Positions 34,905-47,716 of a stretch of DNA of 64,000 nt are shown piece by piece. The stretch is taken from positions 26,332-90,331 of the forward strand of contig QANZ01002469.1 of the NCBI GenBank assembly GCA_003254925.1, read 5' to 3'. How positions within the stretch are numbered: the first letter of the stretch is position 1; each line of letters starts with the position of its first letter. The translations under genes and the position numbers were made by a program. This stretch comes from Chamaecrista fasciculata (Eukaryota; Streptophyta; Magnoliopsida; Fabales; Fabaceae). Below the pieces are notes generated by a model. It ran no database searches and was not told the DNA's origin. It saw nothing but the letters and a program-made list of their open reading frames with translations.

Positions 34905-35957
34905 ATACTTTTTGGTCCCTGAATGTTTACTCAGTCAACTATTTAGTTGCTAAAAAATGAAAATAGACGATTTGGTCCCTAATTTCTTATAAACGTCAAC
35001 TATTTAGCTATTTAGTCCTTTAGACGTTTTTCGTTAATTAACCTACTGATGTGGTCTTAATTACTGAGTTGGATCCATTAAGTGACACCTTAGCATCCTA
35101 ATCAGATTTTCACATCAGCTTATTAAAATCTCACTTGCATTCATCTTTGTTCATAAGGTGTTTTCGCCGTCTTCGATGATCAACGATGTTGAGCTGCGAC
35201 CTTACCACTGGAATTGTAACTGTGCCCACCATAAGGTCCATCAACTAGAAATGACACAATAGATTCACATGGAAACCTTCGACGACCTTAATTACAAATC
35301 TAGTAAATCCATTTAAACTAATCGAAACCTAATATAGATGAGAATTATTAAATGCAAATAATAGTAAACAGAGAAATAAACAAATAAAGAAAGAAAGAAA
35401 GAAAGAGGGGTAGAATCATACTCAAACCTTGAAATCACGAAACCCTAATTATTTCCCCAACTATATCTCTTAGATCTATGAAGTCTATGTGACTATATGG
35501 TGCTTTCCCTAGATAGCGACAACAAGGAATGAAGACAATGAGGAATGAGCAGAACTCGTCGCCATGACCAAGCTCTCTTCACTCTGTGACCTCCTAATTG
35601 GATACAAGACATTGTTTCCTAACTTTCTATGGAGGATGCAATCGTAGTTCCGATAGTAAGGTCGTTGCATGACGTCGTTTTCGTAGCTAGGGAGGCAACC
35701 TTCAAAGATGCATCGAAAAACGTCGTCTGAACAAAGACGAATGTGAGTAAGATTTCAATTTTTGGGGTGGTGATATTTTATTTCTTGAGTTTTCTTTATT
35801 AAACTGATGTGGAAATTTAATTAGGATACTATAGTGTCACTTAACAAATCCAACTAATTATCAATTAATGACCACATTAGCAAGTAATTACCACAAAAGA
35901 TACGAGGAACTAAATAGTTAGCTCAATAAAAATTCATAGACCAAAAAATAGATTTCT
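34905..35957. mobile_element. Terminal-inverted-repeat element, about 1.05 kb
   Basis: The left arm starts near TTTTTGGTCCCTGAATG and the right arm, reversed, starts TTTTTTGGTCTATGAAT. The arms pair over about 200 bp, including AACTATTTAGTT and AAGTGACAC...ATCCTAAT in the same order. A second inverted pair (CATTC.TCTTTGTTCA) lies further in. The middle (about 35160-35700) includes an AAAG microsatellite at 35385-35405 and no recognised gene. Probably Mutator-like; no clean target duplication was seen. Confidence 0.7.
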
Positions 35958-36059
35958 TACAAAAAGAAAAAGAAGTCATTCATAAAATATAGTTCCATAA
36001 AAGCCACGTGTCCAATAGAAAAATCCTAGTCACATGACATAAGCACAAATTAGGTTGTA

Positions 36060-36423
36060 AATTGTAAAATTCCACATCCCTTGGGTGTGCGTTCGACACT
36101 TTACCGCGTGTAGCCCTCTTTTTTTCCTCTCATATAAATTGAACTGAAGGGTCCTGAGCTTATCTCGCATTTACTTTCTTTATTAGAGGTTTTGCTTTCT
36201 CTTTCTCTTTCTCTCGCGTTCGATTTTCACTCGCTAGGGTTTCCTTTCTATCTCCCGACTGAGTTTAATTCCAGTCTCGGTTTTTGATCATATTGAGATT
36301 ATTGTCTTAGGGTTCTATTCTCCTTCTTCCTCGTCGATTAGGGTTTAATTAAGGGTTTTCTAGATCACCAATAGTTTGAGGCTTTTTTGGGTGTTTTCAT
36401 TCGAGTGAAGGAAGCTGTGAACG
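36060..36423 (+). promoter_or_regulatory. Promoter and 5' UTR of the RRM gene
   Basis: A TATA-like ATATAAAT lies at about 36132. A CT-rich patch (TTTCTCTTTCTCTTTCTCTC) follows at about 36197. Three TAGGGTTT words (reverse telobox) lie at about 36235, 36307 and 36339, in the probable 5' UTR. This mirrors the telobox leader of ARP4. Confidence 0.6.
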
Positions 36424-39400
36424 ATGCCTCCGAGGACGGTGAAGCGAGGGGCGGCGGCTGCGGCGAAGAGAGGAGGCAGAGCTGCTAGAGGAACGATGAA
36501 GCCTACCCATAATCAGCAGCAGCATCATGAGGCCGCAGAAGAGGTTTTGAAGCATGAAGAGAGGCCTTCTGTAGAGGAGGAAGTCAAGGGCGAAGAGAAG
36601 CCTGTTGTCGAGGAGAAACCGGTTGTTGAGGAGAAACCGGTCCTTGAGGAGAGGCAACTGGGTATTGATATGAACCAGGTGGGTTTTGATATGAACCAAC
36701 TGGCTTCAGAGGCTGAATTAGAAGCGAATCTTGAGACTAATGGGTCGGCTGCTTCGAAAAGTAAGCGCCTTATCTTCTTTATTTCTTTTTTCTTTTTTGT
36801 TTTTTGTTTTTCGGGTTGCTTTAATTTTAGTACTTTGATGAATTATTATGAATTCCCCTGTTTCTTTAGATGCAAATTAATGGATATTTCAAACATAAAT
36901 TGATGTTTTATTTGTTTGAGTTGGATCGGTAAATGATGTGTTTCCCCTACCCTCAATTGTGCAGTGAAAGCTTGTGATTGTTGTTCCTTTGTTCTTTATG
37001 ATGATGAACGAATGATTCTAGTCAGTGTGCATAAGAAATCAACATAAAGCTTTACCAAATGCATTTATTTGATTTTTTGCGTGTGTGTGTGGACTCGACC
37101 ACGTTTTCCTGGATTTGGGAGGGCTGTTGGATGGAGATCCTTTGGTTTTTGGACCTATCCCCGAGCATATGGGTTGAATCGTGATGGTGGATTTCTTAGG
37201 TTCTATTTCAGATCATGTATGTGTAGTGTTATATTTCATGCTATGTTGATATGATTATGGGATTTTGGAAATAACTTCCAACGGGGAATGAAGAGGATTC
37301 TTTATGGAATATGGACTACCTTAATTTAAATAAGATGTTGGAAAAGATAAGTCTGTTTTGACTGGGATTATATGATACCTTTATTTTATGGCAGACAATG
37401 AAGAGGAGGTTAAGGAGTCAATAGATGAATATGAAAAAGATGAACGCTTGGATCTGGAGGATAATGATCCAGAGTATGAACCTGAGGAGTATGGTGGAGT
37501 TGATTATGATGAGAAAGAAATTGAACATGATGAGGTTCAGGAAGGAGATGAAGTAGAGGATGAACCTGAGGAGAATGTAGGTGAAGAAGAGGGCGATGTG
37601 GGTGAGGAGGAAGTTGAAGATGTTCATGAAGATCTCGAGGGTGAAGAGGATGATGAACATGCTGGAGAGGAGCATGAGCATGCAGAGATGGCTGATGTTG
37701 AAGAAAAGGAACACCATGAAGGTTTGAAAGAGAGGAGGAAGCGAAAGGAATTTGAGGTATTTGTTGGGGGCCTGGATAAAGATGCTACTGAGGATGATCT
37801 AAGGAAGGCTTTCAGTGCAGTGGGTGAGGTTATAGAAGTGAGGCTGATGATGAATCCTCAGACTGAAAAGAACAAGGGTTTTGCATTCTTGCGTTTTGCA
37901 ACTGTAGAACAAGCTAAGCGAGCTGTGACAGAGCTAAAAAATCCAGTGGTAACCTTTGATCTACTCATGGTTACTTGGTTAGAGTGGACTTCAAATTCTT
38001 CACATACTAAATTATATGTTTTGAAAATTTGATCACTGCAATTTCAGATTAATGGCAAACAATGTGGTGTTACCCCAAGTCAGGACAGTGATACCCTCTT
38101 TCTGGGTAACATATGCAAGACATGGACAAAGGAAGCTGTAAGTATATTATTGGTCTATGTCACATCACCCTCAAGGCCTGGGTTATATTTTTCAGTGATT
38201 ATAATTCAAATGTGCTGTCTTTCTGACTGTAAATCTAACTTTTGGTGCCAGTTAAAGGAGAAGTTAAAGCATTATGGAGTTGAAAATGTTGAGGATTTGA
38301 CTTTAGTAGAAGATAGTAACAATGAGGGAATGAATCGAGGATTTGCTTTTTTAGAATTTTCATCTCGCTCTGATGCTATGGATGCCTTCAAGCGATTGCA
38401 GAAGAGAGATGTTGTGTTTGGTGTTGAAAGGCCTGCAAAGGTTTCCTTTGCAGATTCCTTTATTGATCCGGGTGATGAAATTATGGCTCAGGTAATATTT
38501 TGGATCTGGATTCATTGCCGTTTTACCTGGCTTTATTATTATATAGATCTGCAAATTTCTTGACCTTCTTGAAGCTATTGGTCTTGCTTTTTAGATAAAC
38601 ACTTTTTTTACTTTATTTTATGGTTGATTAGTAATTTTCTTAGATCGTAGCTGTTTAATTGTGAATGGGGAGGGTCTGAGATTTTTGTTTGAGAGTTTGT
38701 GCATGCGTCAAGTGGGTTTTGGTGCTAAGGTGGTACTTTTCAATTGCCAATAACGAGTTTTAAAGTTACAGGTTAAAACTGTGTTCGTTGATGGCCTGCC
38801 TCCTTCATGGGATGAGGATCGTGTACGAGCTCTTCTTAAGAGATATGGGGAGATAGAGAAGATTGAACTTGCCAGAAACATGCCTTCTGCCAAGAGGAAG
38901 GACTTTGGATTTGTTACATTTGATACTCATGATGCTGCTGTCACATGTGCTAAAAGCATTAACAATGCAGAGTTAGGTGAAGCGGACAGCAAGGTCTGTA
39001 TAAGCTTTCAATAAAACTGTACATGTTCAACTGTTTAATTTTGGTATCTTGTGATGTTCCATCCAGTTATTAGAAGTTCTCTGTGATGCTGTGCCACTTT
39101 TGCTTACTGAATCTACATAGCATACTGTTAGTGTGCGGGATGTGCACCATTGGCAGTAAAGCTGTCAGAGGTTCCTGGACCAAGTTTCCAGTCCCCTTTT
39201 GCTCCTTCAGACTTTATTTTCTGTCCTCTAACTTTGTGTTTGGCTTCTCTCACTGCTCTGTTTTTGTATCTGTCATTCTTTGTTCAGTTCTATCTCTTTT
39301 ACTCTGTTTTTCCTCTTAGGGACTTAGGGTTTCTTCTCTTTCCATTTATTCTTTTTCATCTAAGTTTTTCCCCTATTTTTTTTATATCTTCTGTTTTTTC

Positions 39401-41434
39401 TATTTCTTCTTTTTTCTTGATATTTTTAGAATAAATAATGCATTTATATTATGAACTTATAAAGCAAGCCAGATGTGTGCAAGAAAGATATAAACATGTC
39501 TGAACTTTGGCTTCATTTCAGCTGTTGCTGTCTGTTTTTTGTGTTAGATGAGAGGTCATATGCTTGCTTTATTTTTTTGTAGTCTTAAGTCTTAACTTTG
39601 GGTTTTAGAGGAATCAAAACAAATTTACATTTTGTAAACTAACTAAACCAGAAGGCCTAACCCATAATAATAGTATGAAGTTTTTTTTTTCTTAAAAATG
39701 TCTCAAATGACCTGGTTGTTTTTCTATTTTTGAGCCTAGTTCTCTGTCCAATTTGACCTGAAGTGACACAAACAGAAGTTTGAGTTATTTTTTTATCAGT
39801 ATAAATAAATTGTCTTATTGTTTGTTATACAATTATGTGATTGTTGTGGCCTTGTGCATCCTTGAGCCTTGTGTTTCGGTCTCCAGAACCTCTTTTTTGG
39901 CAATTGTTTGTTGTGCACCATTGACAACTTTGCTTTCCATCTACTCTCAGGCAAAAGTTAGGGCTAGATTATCACGACCACTTCAGAGAGGTCGTGGAAA
40001 GCATGTAGGTCATGGGGACTTCCGTTCTAGTCGCAGTTCTGGAAGAGTCTCCAAGCCTTCATGGAGTCGACCACTACCTCGTAGTTTTCCTCCCCGTGGG
40101 ATAAGAAGCATTGGAAGTCGTGTCCCACCAGGCAGGCCTGTTAGTGTGAGAGATAGACGTCCAGTGATGTCCATGCCTGTAAGAGCCAGGCCAGTGGCTC
40201 CTCCAGCTAGATCATATGAAAGGAGACCAGCTGGTATGGATTTCACTGTAGTTATGAAACACATCTTTCCTATTGGTTATTCTACTACATAAATAATATT
40301 TTTTCTTGTTTTATAGTTCCTGCATATCCAAAAAGTACCATGAAGAGGGATTATGGTCGGCGTGAAGATTTGCCACCTCCAAGAAGTCGAGTAGCTGCAG
40401 ATTATGAATCTAGGGTGCCATCTGAGAGACGCCCGTCTTATAGGGACTATCCAACTCGTGAGCCTGCCTACTCTGACCTTCCTAGAAGTACATCTCGAGC
40501 TACACAGAGGAGGGGGGGTTATGTGGATGATGGCTATAGCCAAAGATTTGAGAGGCCTCCTCCTCCACCTCCCCACCCAAGTTATCGTGAAGGACGTCCA
40601 CGCGATTATGACACCCTCTCTGGCTCAAAACGCCAATATGCTGCCATAGTAAGTATCTCTTATTTATTTGTATAGGAACAATTTCAATTGGCAGACTTAT
40701 TTAGTTTCATGTTGTTAGAGTTGGTTAATGAAAATCTGCACGCATTAATATTTACCAGGATGACATTCCTCCAAGATATGCTGACACTGGTGCTCGCCAA
40801 TCAAGAGCTAGATTGGACTACGATTATGGAGGCAGTGCATCACAGTATGGGGATGCCTATGGTGATAGGTTAGTTTTCCTGTAAATTATATAGTTCATGC
40901 ATGAGCTTTTGTGCTTTGTTTGGTTTGTGGTTAACATTCTTTGCATTGTGATTGGTAGACTTGGGAGATCAAGTGTTGGATATGGTGGCAGCAGAAGTTC
41001 TATTTCAAGTCAAGACTCACATGGGATGTATAGCAGTCGCCAGGGTATGACTTACAGTGGCAGTGGAGGTTGGTTAATTTCAAATAATTTCATGTTCAAT
41101 ATCACAATTTCATCTTCACACAATATCCAAGGATTGTTTATGCCTTACATCTTTATCATTTGTGGCATCTCAGGTTCTTATGGTGGTAGTGATGTTGGTG
41201 GTATGTACTCATCAAGTTATGGTGGTGATTACATGCCTCGTGGAAATGATGTATATTCCTTTCATTTTCCTTTCCCATTTCTTTGTTGATGTTCCTCATA
41301 GGTGTGTTTGTTCACCCATATTTCTATGCTTATGTTTTTAGGTCGGTGGTAGCTCGTACTCAATGTATTCTGGCAGAGGTGTGGGCGGTAGTGGCAGTTA
41401 CATGGGTGGTAGTGGATCTGGGTCTTATTACTAA
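36424..41434 (+). CDS. hnRNP-Q/LIF2-like protein with three RRMs
   Basis: Nuclear RNA-binding protein of the plant SYNCRIP/LIF2 group. LIF2 itself is known to bind LHP1, a Polycomb-linked protein. By length and layout it most resembles the long Arabidopsis member AT2G44710, an assignment from memory. Exons: 36424-36760, 37395-37948, 38048-38137, 38252-38491, 38772-38993, 39951-40233, 40317-40648, 40759-40868, 40959-41068, 41174-41250, 41342-41434. Total 2448 nt, 815 residues, phases agree. Residues 1-25 are basic and Ala-rich (MPPRTVKRGAAAAA). At about 58-78 EEKPVV-type units repeat. Residues 113-215 are strongly acidic. RRM1 is at about 232-308 (FVGGLDKD; KGFAFLRF), RRM2 at about 313-392 (LFLGNIC; RGFAFLEF), RRM3 at about 409-480 (VFVDGLPPSW; FGFVTF). 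The tail (486-815) is Arg, Pro, Tyr and Gly-rich and probably disordered. No defect was found. Confidence 0.95.
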
Positions 41435-42746
41435 GGTTAGTGCATAGTTTAAATTTCACTGCATTGAAGTATATGATGCATCAAATATTAGTTATTATTT
41501 AATTAAGAAATTTCAGTATCCTCAACATGGCAACTCTATATTTTTCCCAAGGGATACAACTGGAGAAGGTTGCACACTATGGTCACTAGTGAATTTGTCT
41601 CTGAACAGATATGAAATAATAAAGTGGCTGCTGTAGGATGTTGACTATTGAAGCATATGCACGATATGATGCCTACAGTATGGAGACAAAGGAACAGGGC
41701 TAAATAATAGCCTCCTTTGGGAATATGTCAAATACATCAAGGGTCAAGTAAGTTCAAGCTATCATTCTACTCTGGATGGGATTTTTTGTCAGTTGGTTCT
41801 TAAAATTGTGATGTAAGGACTCAAGTTATTTAGAGATGAAAAGAAAAGTTCAGTATGTGATGTGTAACTTAAACCTCTTTTTCTCTATATAAGAATTCCA
41901 TATTGGTGGATAACATAGAAGACCACTGCAACATCTATTGATTTGGACTGAGACTAAAGCCAGAGGCTATATGTTTATGGTTAAGGAATATGGACATTTT
42001 ATTTCTATCCAAATCCATCAAAAAAGTTGGTTTGCCCTTGACATTACATGATTGTCAAGTTTTGGGACGCTTATTGCTTACAATGTCACGATCATCAACA
42101 GAAGTGAACTAGCCAGCACATCATTGAGCTACCACGATAGTAATAAGAGAACCATTTCAGCAATAAATGAAGTAAAGTTTAATTCATTGGAACTTGCTCA
42201 ATTAGTGTGCCAGAAAAACCATGATACACCTGTAATGTTTGTTGCTTGGATCATTTATAATTTTTGCCATTGGTGAGTACAGGATGCTAAAGCTGCACTG
42301 ATACGTCTCTAAAGAGAGTTGACTTATTCCCTTCAATTTTCATTTAGCAAATGCAATATTTCTTTGCATATGGTTACTCACCAGTCACCACTTACATAAC
42401 CATCAAAAAGCATTTGTCTTGTGCTATATTATTGGAAAACTCAACATGGAAGTGGTTGTTAAGTAGCACCAAAGGATTGAATTTCATCTGGATTACCCGC
42501 CGTTTGTGTTCTGACACTAAGTTGGCACTTTATGAATCAGGTTATATAGCCTGAGATTTTGTAGAATCCTACCCCTCAATATCTAGAACATGAAATGAAT
42601 CACTAAAATTTTTTGAATTTGGTGACAGTTTGTTGAAGTGTGTGCTTGTGAGGATATGGTTTCTCTCTCTCTACATATATATCTATGTATCCTTTATTCA
42701 GGTGGGTAGTTTACATGGTGTGATGTTGTGGATACTTCATCACCTC
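41435..42746. other. 3' UTR of the RRM gene and downstream DNA
   Basis: No coding frame or domain was recognised. The near part should be the 3' UTR, though no poly(A) site was fixed. A small CT/TA repeat lies at about 42660-42680. Confidence 0.4.
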
Positions 42747-43125
42747 CAAATGATGTTTGTGGGTTAAACTACATGTTTCCAGAGGAATGAAAATCAAAAT
42801 ACCTCATCTTGGTTTCATTCTTTTCCACTGAGCGTAGTTTTTAGGCTACCGTTATCAGGATTTTAGAGATCTCTGCCTGTGCTGATTGGCAATATTGGTT
42901 CTTGAATTCAATGCAAATCAATACACTTTAATTCGATGCAAATGATGTTTGTGGGTTAAACTACATGTTTCCAGAGGAATGAAAATCAAAATACCTCATC
43001 TTGGTTTCATTGTTTTCCACTGAGTGTAGTTTTTAGGCTACGGGGCTCTTAAGATTTTAGAGAATTTCTATGCATCTGCTGATTGGCAATATTGGTTCTT
43101 GAATTCGATGCATATCAACACTCTT
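42747..43125. repeat. Tandem duplication, period about 192 bp
   Basis: A unit beginning CAAATGATGTTTGTGGGTT at 42747 recurs at 42939. The first 100 bases are nearly identical, including the GTTTCCAGAGGAATG and CACTGAG.GTAGTTTTTAGG stretches; the second half differs by several small changes but keeps GCTGATTGGCAATATTGG. It is non-coding. Confidence 0.85.
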
Positions 43126-43560
43126 CACAGCGTTGTTAGCTGTACTGGATCTTGTGCTTACAAGTAATAGGAATCTATTAGGATGTCTTGTAAATATTTC
43201 TTAGGTTTATTGGGGGAGAGTTTCTTTACTGACTTGATCTTTAAATTGTTCATAGTTTCTTGTCTTCCTTTTGTTTGCTGCACTGCAGGGTGCTCTCCGA
43301 AGTTCTTTTGCATGGTAAAGCCTGTTTTCTCATTACGTTTATACTTATCTCTTGCTGATCATTTTCAGCTTTGTGATTTGCTTTTGTAAATTACTCTTCT
43401 AAAAAGTGGGTTTGTGTGATATTGTATAATACTGGTAAACTACTTTTTCTTATTGATTTGCATTGATCGATATTGTGATTGTGTATGTTTCCTTAGCATT
43501 CGCTGCTTGTCCTTTCCCAATGCTATATCGAAGGTTCTTTTTTTATTTTTCTTTTTTCTT

Positions 43561-43893
43561 GGGCAAAAGCACTTGTCTCCAAGTTTTACGTCAATCTTCA
43601 ATTTGGTCCTTAACATTTATTGTTAATTTTGTCTCTAAAATTTTTATATTTTGAACAATTTTAGTCAAATATTAATGAAAAATATTATGCGGTTAATAAT
43701 ATGTTATGTAAAATTAGTAGAAAAAGAAGCTTAAATATTAATTTAGATTAAAAAACACGATGGAGTTTATTGTTAATTTATTGATAGAAGTTGATCAAAA
43801 TATGACATCAATCAAAATGTGAAATTTTTGCAGACAATATTGTTTAAAGACAATTGAAAATTGATGTGAAGTTGAGTGGTATTGTCCTTTTAA
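43561..43893. mobile_element. Short terminal-inverted-repeat MITE
   Basis: The left edge GGGCAAAAGCACTTGTC pairs with the right edge, reversed GGACAATACCACTCAAC. Both are followed by (C)ATCAAT.TTCAATT-type sequence. About 330 bp, no coding. It resembles 22812-23175. Confidence 0.45.
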
Positions 43894-45436
43894 TTGAAAA
43901 TTGATGTAAAGAGCGCATCCGCTGAAAATGATCATGCCATATGATTAGTGATTATTGAATCCATAATTTTGGTATATGTAACATTTACTTGTTGCGCCAT
44001 TATAGTAGTAATGATAGGGTGAATTGAGGTACGAGTGTGGTATCTTTACCGTCCTTAAATCTACCTATATTATACACGATTTCGAGATTTAATGTTAGGT
44101 ATTTAAATTCGTTTAGGTGTTTTAAGTTCATGCATTATCTATCGACATAAATGACTTGAAAAGCAACAAAATATATACATATTTATATATACACGATACT
44201 GAGAAAGTGGGTGGGCTAGTAGTAAATAAATCCATTCGCTCCCTTTTATCTACTGTTTTTGAAGTATAGAAGTTTGTATTTTATACTACATGGAAGGGGA
44301 AAGTTCTTATTATGAAGGCCGCAACTGCATGGACGATCAAAGGTATTTATGAGACTAGGGGCATTGTGTGTTAAATTTTAAAAAATTTAAATTTAAATTA
44401 TATAAAAAATATATATTTTAATTAATATTTAATTTTATATTAAATTATAATTATATAAAAAATTAAAATAATCAACAATAAAATAAGTAGAAATTATTTT
44501 TAATATTTATACTTTTAATATCTATATTTAAAATAATTTATTTTATACTATAATTTTAAAAAATCGATTACCAGAAAATTTCTGAGACATATATAATAAT
44601 ATAGAATATTCCCTTTCACCTTATTAAGCAGTTGCCTTTAAATGTCTTTGCATCCATGTTAACTTGAAAGGGTATAGGGACTTACGGAAGTACAGATATC
44701 GACAATGGGTATTGCTATTTTTAAAAATTATGGAATATGGGTACAAGAAAATTTTTTAAATATAGAACTGTAAATTATAAATTTATATGGTTTTTCTTTT
44801 CTATAAAAGTATAAACGGTTTGTTTACAACAAAAGTAAAATTAGATGGAAACACAATTATATTTTATAAAAATATATAAATTTCCATTTTATAATATTTT
44901 AAAAGTGTTGAAGGATATTCATAGAATGAATGTTCACAAGTTTAGTTCTCCTCCTGTCGAAATTCAGCTGTTGCTTGACAAAGATCTGGTTGATAGAGAC
45001 ACTTTTAAGTGTCTGTACTGTGTAGTTTCCTTGTTCTCTCTTTATTTTCGTACCAAAAAAAAAAAAATATTCCCAACTCATTTGTTCGGGATGGAAAGGA
45101 GAGGAATAGCGGATTAAGGGAAAAAATGAAAGAAAAAAAAAGGAGATACCTTATATGTGGAAAGTCCAGATATTTTCCTTCTCTTTTTTGGTAGAATCGA
45201 GATAATTTGGTGCTATAGGTTTAGTAATGAGTTTAATGGCTTTTTGGTGTTGTTGAAATTAGTTTTTAATCAAATGAGTTCTTATAAAATTAAGTTGTAA
45301 TGGGTAAAAGAAATTTGGTCTTTAGGTAATTTGTTTTAAGGTTAATTTTGGGCATATCGACTTTTTGCTGAAAGTGCTTTTGAAGTGTAAAATTATCTGA
45401 TCCAAACTTTTTTTGGGTAAATCGACATTTTTTTTA
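43894..45436. other. AT-rich intergenic stretch, no gene seen
   Basis: AT-rich with long A/T runs. The part 44690-44880 resembles 20800-21000, so at least one dispersed AT-rich repeat is present. No supported coding sequence. Confidence 0.45.
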
Positions 45437-46639
45437 GATAAATTACACTTTGGTACCCTGTGGTTTGACCCCTATTTTACTTTGATACTCTGTGGTTTGA
45501 AACTTGACATTTTGGTACCTGAGGTTTTGACCGTTAACACATTGGTACCTTCAACTATTCTTTCCGTCTAATTTAACAGAAATCTGCACCTCACTCTCAC
45601 ATGCCACAATTAAACACAATTACTCCAACATTTAGCCTAATCAAAGATCAATCGAAGCTTGGAGCCAAAAACACGAAGCATAAAATTTGTGAAAACTTTG
45701 TGAAAATTGAAAAGCAATAGAGTCCAAATTATAAAGCACATGAATAAAGGCATCGATTGTGAATAGTTAGAAAATGAAGTGGTTGAAGAGAGATTCTGAG
45801 CGTCGAAGCGTTGTTTTGATCACTTGTGATATCGTCGTTTCTTTTCTTCATCGTCTTTCTTTGATTTCCACTCCTCTTCCATCGACGACCAAAAGCAAGC
45901 CGCCTTGAAGATCAGATTACTCGCCCAGAACAAATCTGAGAATCGCCTCAAAATCGCCAAAGCCGACGCAATTAAGCCCTTAATTTCGCTGATATCTTCG
46001 CTTGACCTTCAGCTACAAGAGTGACGACGATTCTAAATCTTTCCCTCTGCGACGAGAAAAAAGAGCTTATAGCGGCATCGGGAGCGATTAAGCCACTGGT
46101 TCGAGCCCTAAGGACAGGAACGCCAACAGCGAGAGAGAACGCAGTATGCGCTATTCTTCATTTGTCGCAAATAGTGGAAAACAAGATCGCAATCGGAAGG
46201 TCAGGTGCCATTCCCCTGCTAGTGAATCTTCTAGAGAACGGTCGACAACACTTTATTCACTGTTAAGCGTTCTTAAGCTAGAAGGAGTGGCGATTTCGTT
46301 ATCTTATTATGAGCAGTCCTCCCAATTTCTACAAGTTTTGTATTCATGTGCTTTGTAATTTTGACTCTACTGCTTTTCAGTATTCACAAATTTTATGCTT
46401 CGTGTTTTTGGCTCAGGCTTTGATTGATCTTTGATGAGGCTAAATGTTGGAATAAATTGTGTTTAATTGTGGCATGTGAGAGGGAGGTGCAGATTTCTGT
46501 TAAATTAGACGGAAAAAATAGTCGACGGTACCAATGTGTTAACAGTCAAAACCTCAGGGTACTAAAATGTCAAGTTTCAAACCAAAAGGTACCAAAGTGA
46601 AATAGGGTCAAACCACAGGATACCAAAGTGTAATTTACC
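45437..46639. mobile_element. Mutator-like element carrying a host gene piece (Pack-MULE type)
   Basis: Inverted ends of about 260 bp (45437-45700 and about 46380-46639) begin G(A/G)TAAATTACACTTTGGTA and pair in order through CTGTGGTTTGACC, GTTAACACATTGGTACC and TTAAACACAATT. The flanks are T-rich: TTTTTTTTA on the left and a run of T on the right, which may be a 9-bp target duplication. Between the arms lies a piece of a U-box/ARM-repeat gene and no transposase. Long inverted ends with a captured gene fragment define a Pack-MULE. The superfamily call rests on end structure. Confidence 0.8.
45875..46300 (+). pseudogene. Captured fragment of a plant U-box/ARM-repeat gene
   Basis: Plus-strand readings give SIDDQKQAALKIRLLAQNK, IAKADAIKPLISLISS, then TTILNLSLCDEKKELIAASG, AIKPLVRALRTGT and IGRSGAIPLLVNLLENG. 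These are successive armadillo repeats of the PUB4-like U-box/ARM family, in the right order. After LQLQE the frame is lost at about 46020 (a codon or two missing) and resumes. It stops after about three repeats (TTLYSLLSV in a shifted frame). There is no U-box and no normal start. It is a dead fragment inside the element at 45437-46639, and its parent gene is elsewhere. Confidence 0.85.
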
Positions 46640-46659
46640 TTTTTTTTTTTTAAATTATA

Positions 46660-47695
46660 TATTATTTGTAAATAAAAAAGGAAAAAAAAATATTACACAT
46701 CAACAAATTAGTTTTTATAAAACACTAATATAAGGTTATCATAAAAAGAGAGGTTTATAATTATTTTATACCATTTTCCCCCCTTTTTTTCTTTTCTACA
46801 TAGAATGTTGACTGATTTGTATGTAGGGAAATCACAATTACTATAAAATGGAGTTGGGAAATAAGCATATATAGAATAGCCAAAAGAAAAATGGTCACGG
46901 AAGGGTTATGACAATTGATTCCCCTAACATTTTAGGGTGGGTTATTTTACTTAATACTTGTTTTGTAAAAAATCTATAGAAAATTGACCCATATAGAAGG
47001 TTTGTGCATTTTAATGTGCATATTTGATTTCATGCTAGTTGAATTCTTGGACTTTATACTATGTGGTTGAAGACATTCAGTAGATTAAGGTCAAAACATA
47101 ATTTTTGTTATCAAAATTTACATTAGTTTTTAATTTCCTCCTCAATATTTGTTTAGTATCAATTTTATCTTTAAAATTTTACATTTTGATCGACTTTAGT
47201 ATTTAATTCACACTAGTCAATTTGTATAACTTGCAATGCATAATAGCCAACCACATACCCAAATTGGCACAATTCAACACCTATACACACATTAGTTGCC
47301 CTACACACCACTTTTTTGATCAACTAAGTGTGAATAACAAACAAATGTTCATCTTTTAGTTAGATGCATATATAGTTTTGATGAAATTGTATTTGCTTTT
47401 ATCTACCCCATTGTGTCATATAGTTTTCAACTAATATTGTTAAGATCGGACTTAGGTAAAGGACTGAAAAAATATTCGATTCACAATGTGATCAATTCAT
47501 TCGGTTGAACCGTTTGGTTGGACTAATGATGTAATAAATAATATATAATAATTATCTTAAATATAAAATTATATAAATAAATCAACTAGAAAAGTAACAA
47601 AATAATAATCAACAAGAAAATGAAAAGTAGAAGGAAAACCAACATTTCAGCGCTCCAACAAAAAATATGCGAACCAAACCACATTTCAGGTTTTT
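46660..47695. other. AT-rich intergenic stretch, no gene seen
   Basis: No supported gene. At 47095-47225 a half of a MITE-like sequence resembles the ends of 43561-43893, without a partner. The remainder is plain AT-rich DNA. Confidence 0.45.
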
Positions 47696-47716
47696 AATTC
47701 ATTAACTTTTTTCTTT

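Noticed and set aside
37069-37254. A small open frame in intron 1 of the RRM gene
   Set aside because: It is inside a well-supported intron and has no domain or conserved feature.
46021-46266. Open frame with armadillo repeats as a real gene
   Set aside because: No proper start, no U-box, frame loss upstream, and it lies wholly between transposon ends.
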